Below are positions 63,036 through 64,000 of a DNA stretch of 64,000 bases, piece by piece. This DNA comes from Tetrahymena thermophila SB210 (taxonomy: Eukaryota > Ciliophora > Oligohymenophorea > Hymenostomatida > Tetrahymenidae). The translations under genes were made by a program, and so were the position numbers. Every line of letters begins with the position of its first letter. The first letter of the stretch is position 1. The DNA lies in NCBI RefSeq assembly GCF_000189635.1, contig NW_002475959.1, positions 124,001 through 188,000 of the forward strand, given 5' to 3'. Below the pieces are notes generated by a model. It saw nothing but the letters and a program-made list of their open reading frames with translations. It made no database searches and was not told the DNA's origin.

Positions 63036-64000
63036 TAATAGTCTAAAATATAATATACCATAATAACCATTTTAATTATATATCTTAAAATAAATAACTA
63101 AAAAATACTTTAATTAACATTATTTATAACTAAAACTAATAAATATCATTAAAAGATTTTAAATTTAAAATGTATTTTCTCACTATATTTTTCGTACTAT
63201 TTATTTTCTAAATTACTTACTACTTATCCAAAAAAACTAATTTATCAAAAATATTTTATTTAAAATCAATAAAAATAAATGTTTTCAGGTTAATCATCAA
63301 TATTAAATCAACAAGAGATTTAAATTTATGTATTTGTTTGCAAATATTAGTACATACTTCTATTTATAAATAAATATGGATAGTTTTATTTCCATAAAGC
63401 AAATTACCATAATGCAAATTCTTTACCAAATCTTTTATATATAAAAAAATAAATATTTAGCTTATAACTTTTTTACTTATTTTAGGTTTTATAGGTCAAT
63501 ATTATATAAAAATATATTAAACTCTAATCTCATTTATAATAGGTTTAAATAATGTAATTTTTACATGGATGTAGAATTAAGTTGTTTAGTTTATTTTATA
63601 AAAATAATGTTCCTAATATAATATATTTATTTAACAATCTGAATAATAGTTAAAACTAGTTTAAAGGAATATTTTCAATAAAGTTTTAATCACGCAAACA
63701 AAATATAAGATCTCAATAAGAGTAATCATTCTATTGATTTAATAATTAATTCTTTTCTATACAATAAATAATATAGGATTTACTGATTTCATTAATATAA
63801 TTTATAGTTTGTCATTTTTTTATTGACTATTCTCTCTAGTGCGTTCATTTATTTACAATAAATTAGGTATGGATAAATTATTGTTTATATTTTTCATTCA
63901 TTAAGATATAGGTCTATCTTTTTACAGTTCTTAGTAATAGGAGAGTCCTGCCTACATATGGAGATAGCACAGCCGTGTGTTTTTAGAAACTTTTCACCTA
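63036..64000. other. AT-rich region; possible edge of another gene at the end
   Basis: Mostly spacer. The last ~80 bases are richer in G and C (TTTTTACAG followed by TTCTTAGTAATAGGAGAGTC, then GCACAGCCGTGTG). This could be an acceptor and the first bases of a downstream exon, or an RNA gene, cut by the window edge. It is too short to decide. Confidence 0.35.

Overview
The window is AT-rich nuclear DNA from a ciliate with the Tetrahymena-type code: TAA and TAG read as glutamine inside every recognisable gene, and each gene modelled here ends at TGA. Short AT-rich GT-AG introns, glutamine/asparagine-rich proteins, cysteine-rich lectin-like secreted proteins, MORN and LRR proteins and an alpha-tubulin-like gene all fit a Tetrahymena-group oligohymenophorean, probably the macronuclear (expressed) version, because coding regions are clean and long. 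No telomere, tRNA, rRNA or CRISPR array was recognised.

Layout. 0-8.6 kb: three tandem paralogues of an NAD(P)-dependent reductase of the dihydroflavonol-reductase/cinnamoyl-CoA-reductase type (+), with a leucine-rich-repeat (LRR) gene on the minus strand (5933-3916) between copies 2 and 3. 9.3-10.6 kb: a divergent alpha-tubulin-like gene (-) followed by a relic duplicate of its own 3' end. 11.1-29.1 kb: one giant gene (+) of about 5,900 codons, with a helical repeat region followed by a roughly 14-kb uninterrupted Q/N-rich exon. 30.0-33.2 kb: a two-GAF-domain protein (-). 34.6-38.2 kb: a multi-pass membrane protein with signal peptide (-). 39.3-40.8 kb: a MORN-repeat protein with an acylation-type N-terminus (+). 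41.8-43.9 kb: a two-membrane-span ciliate family protein (+). 44.3-50.3 kb: a second LRR gene (+) built from 16 tandem one-repeat exons, with a small terminal-inverted-repeat element in one intron. 51.8-55.3 kb: a tandem pair of secreted H-type-lectin-like, cysteine-rich proteins (+). 56.5-57.6 kb: a single-exon AdoMetDC-like/spermidine-synthase fusion (+) with a distinct codon usage. 59.7-63.0 kb: a five-exon low-complexity protein (+). The remainder is very AT-rich spacer.

The genes do not form a pathway; ciliate genes are transcribed singly. The common theme is local duplication at every scale: whole genes (reductases, lectins), exon-intron units (LRR arrays), in-frame coding blocks (giant protein), a gene tail (tubulin) and spacer DNA. 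Exon coordinates were derived by hand from frame continuity, splice signals and paralogue comparison; in each multi-exon model the exon lengths sum to a whole number of codons, except where noted.
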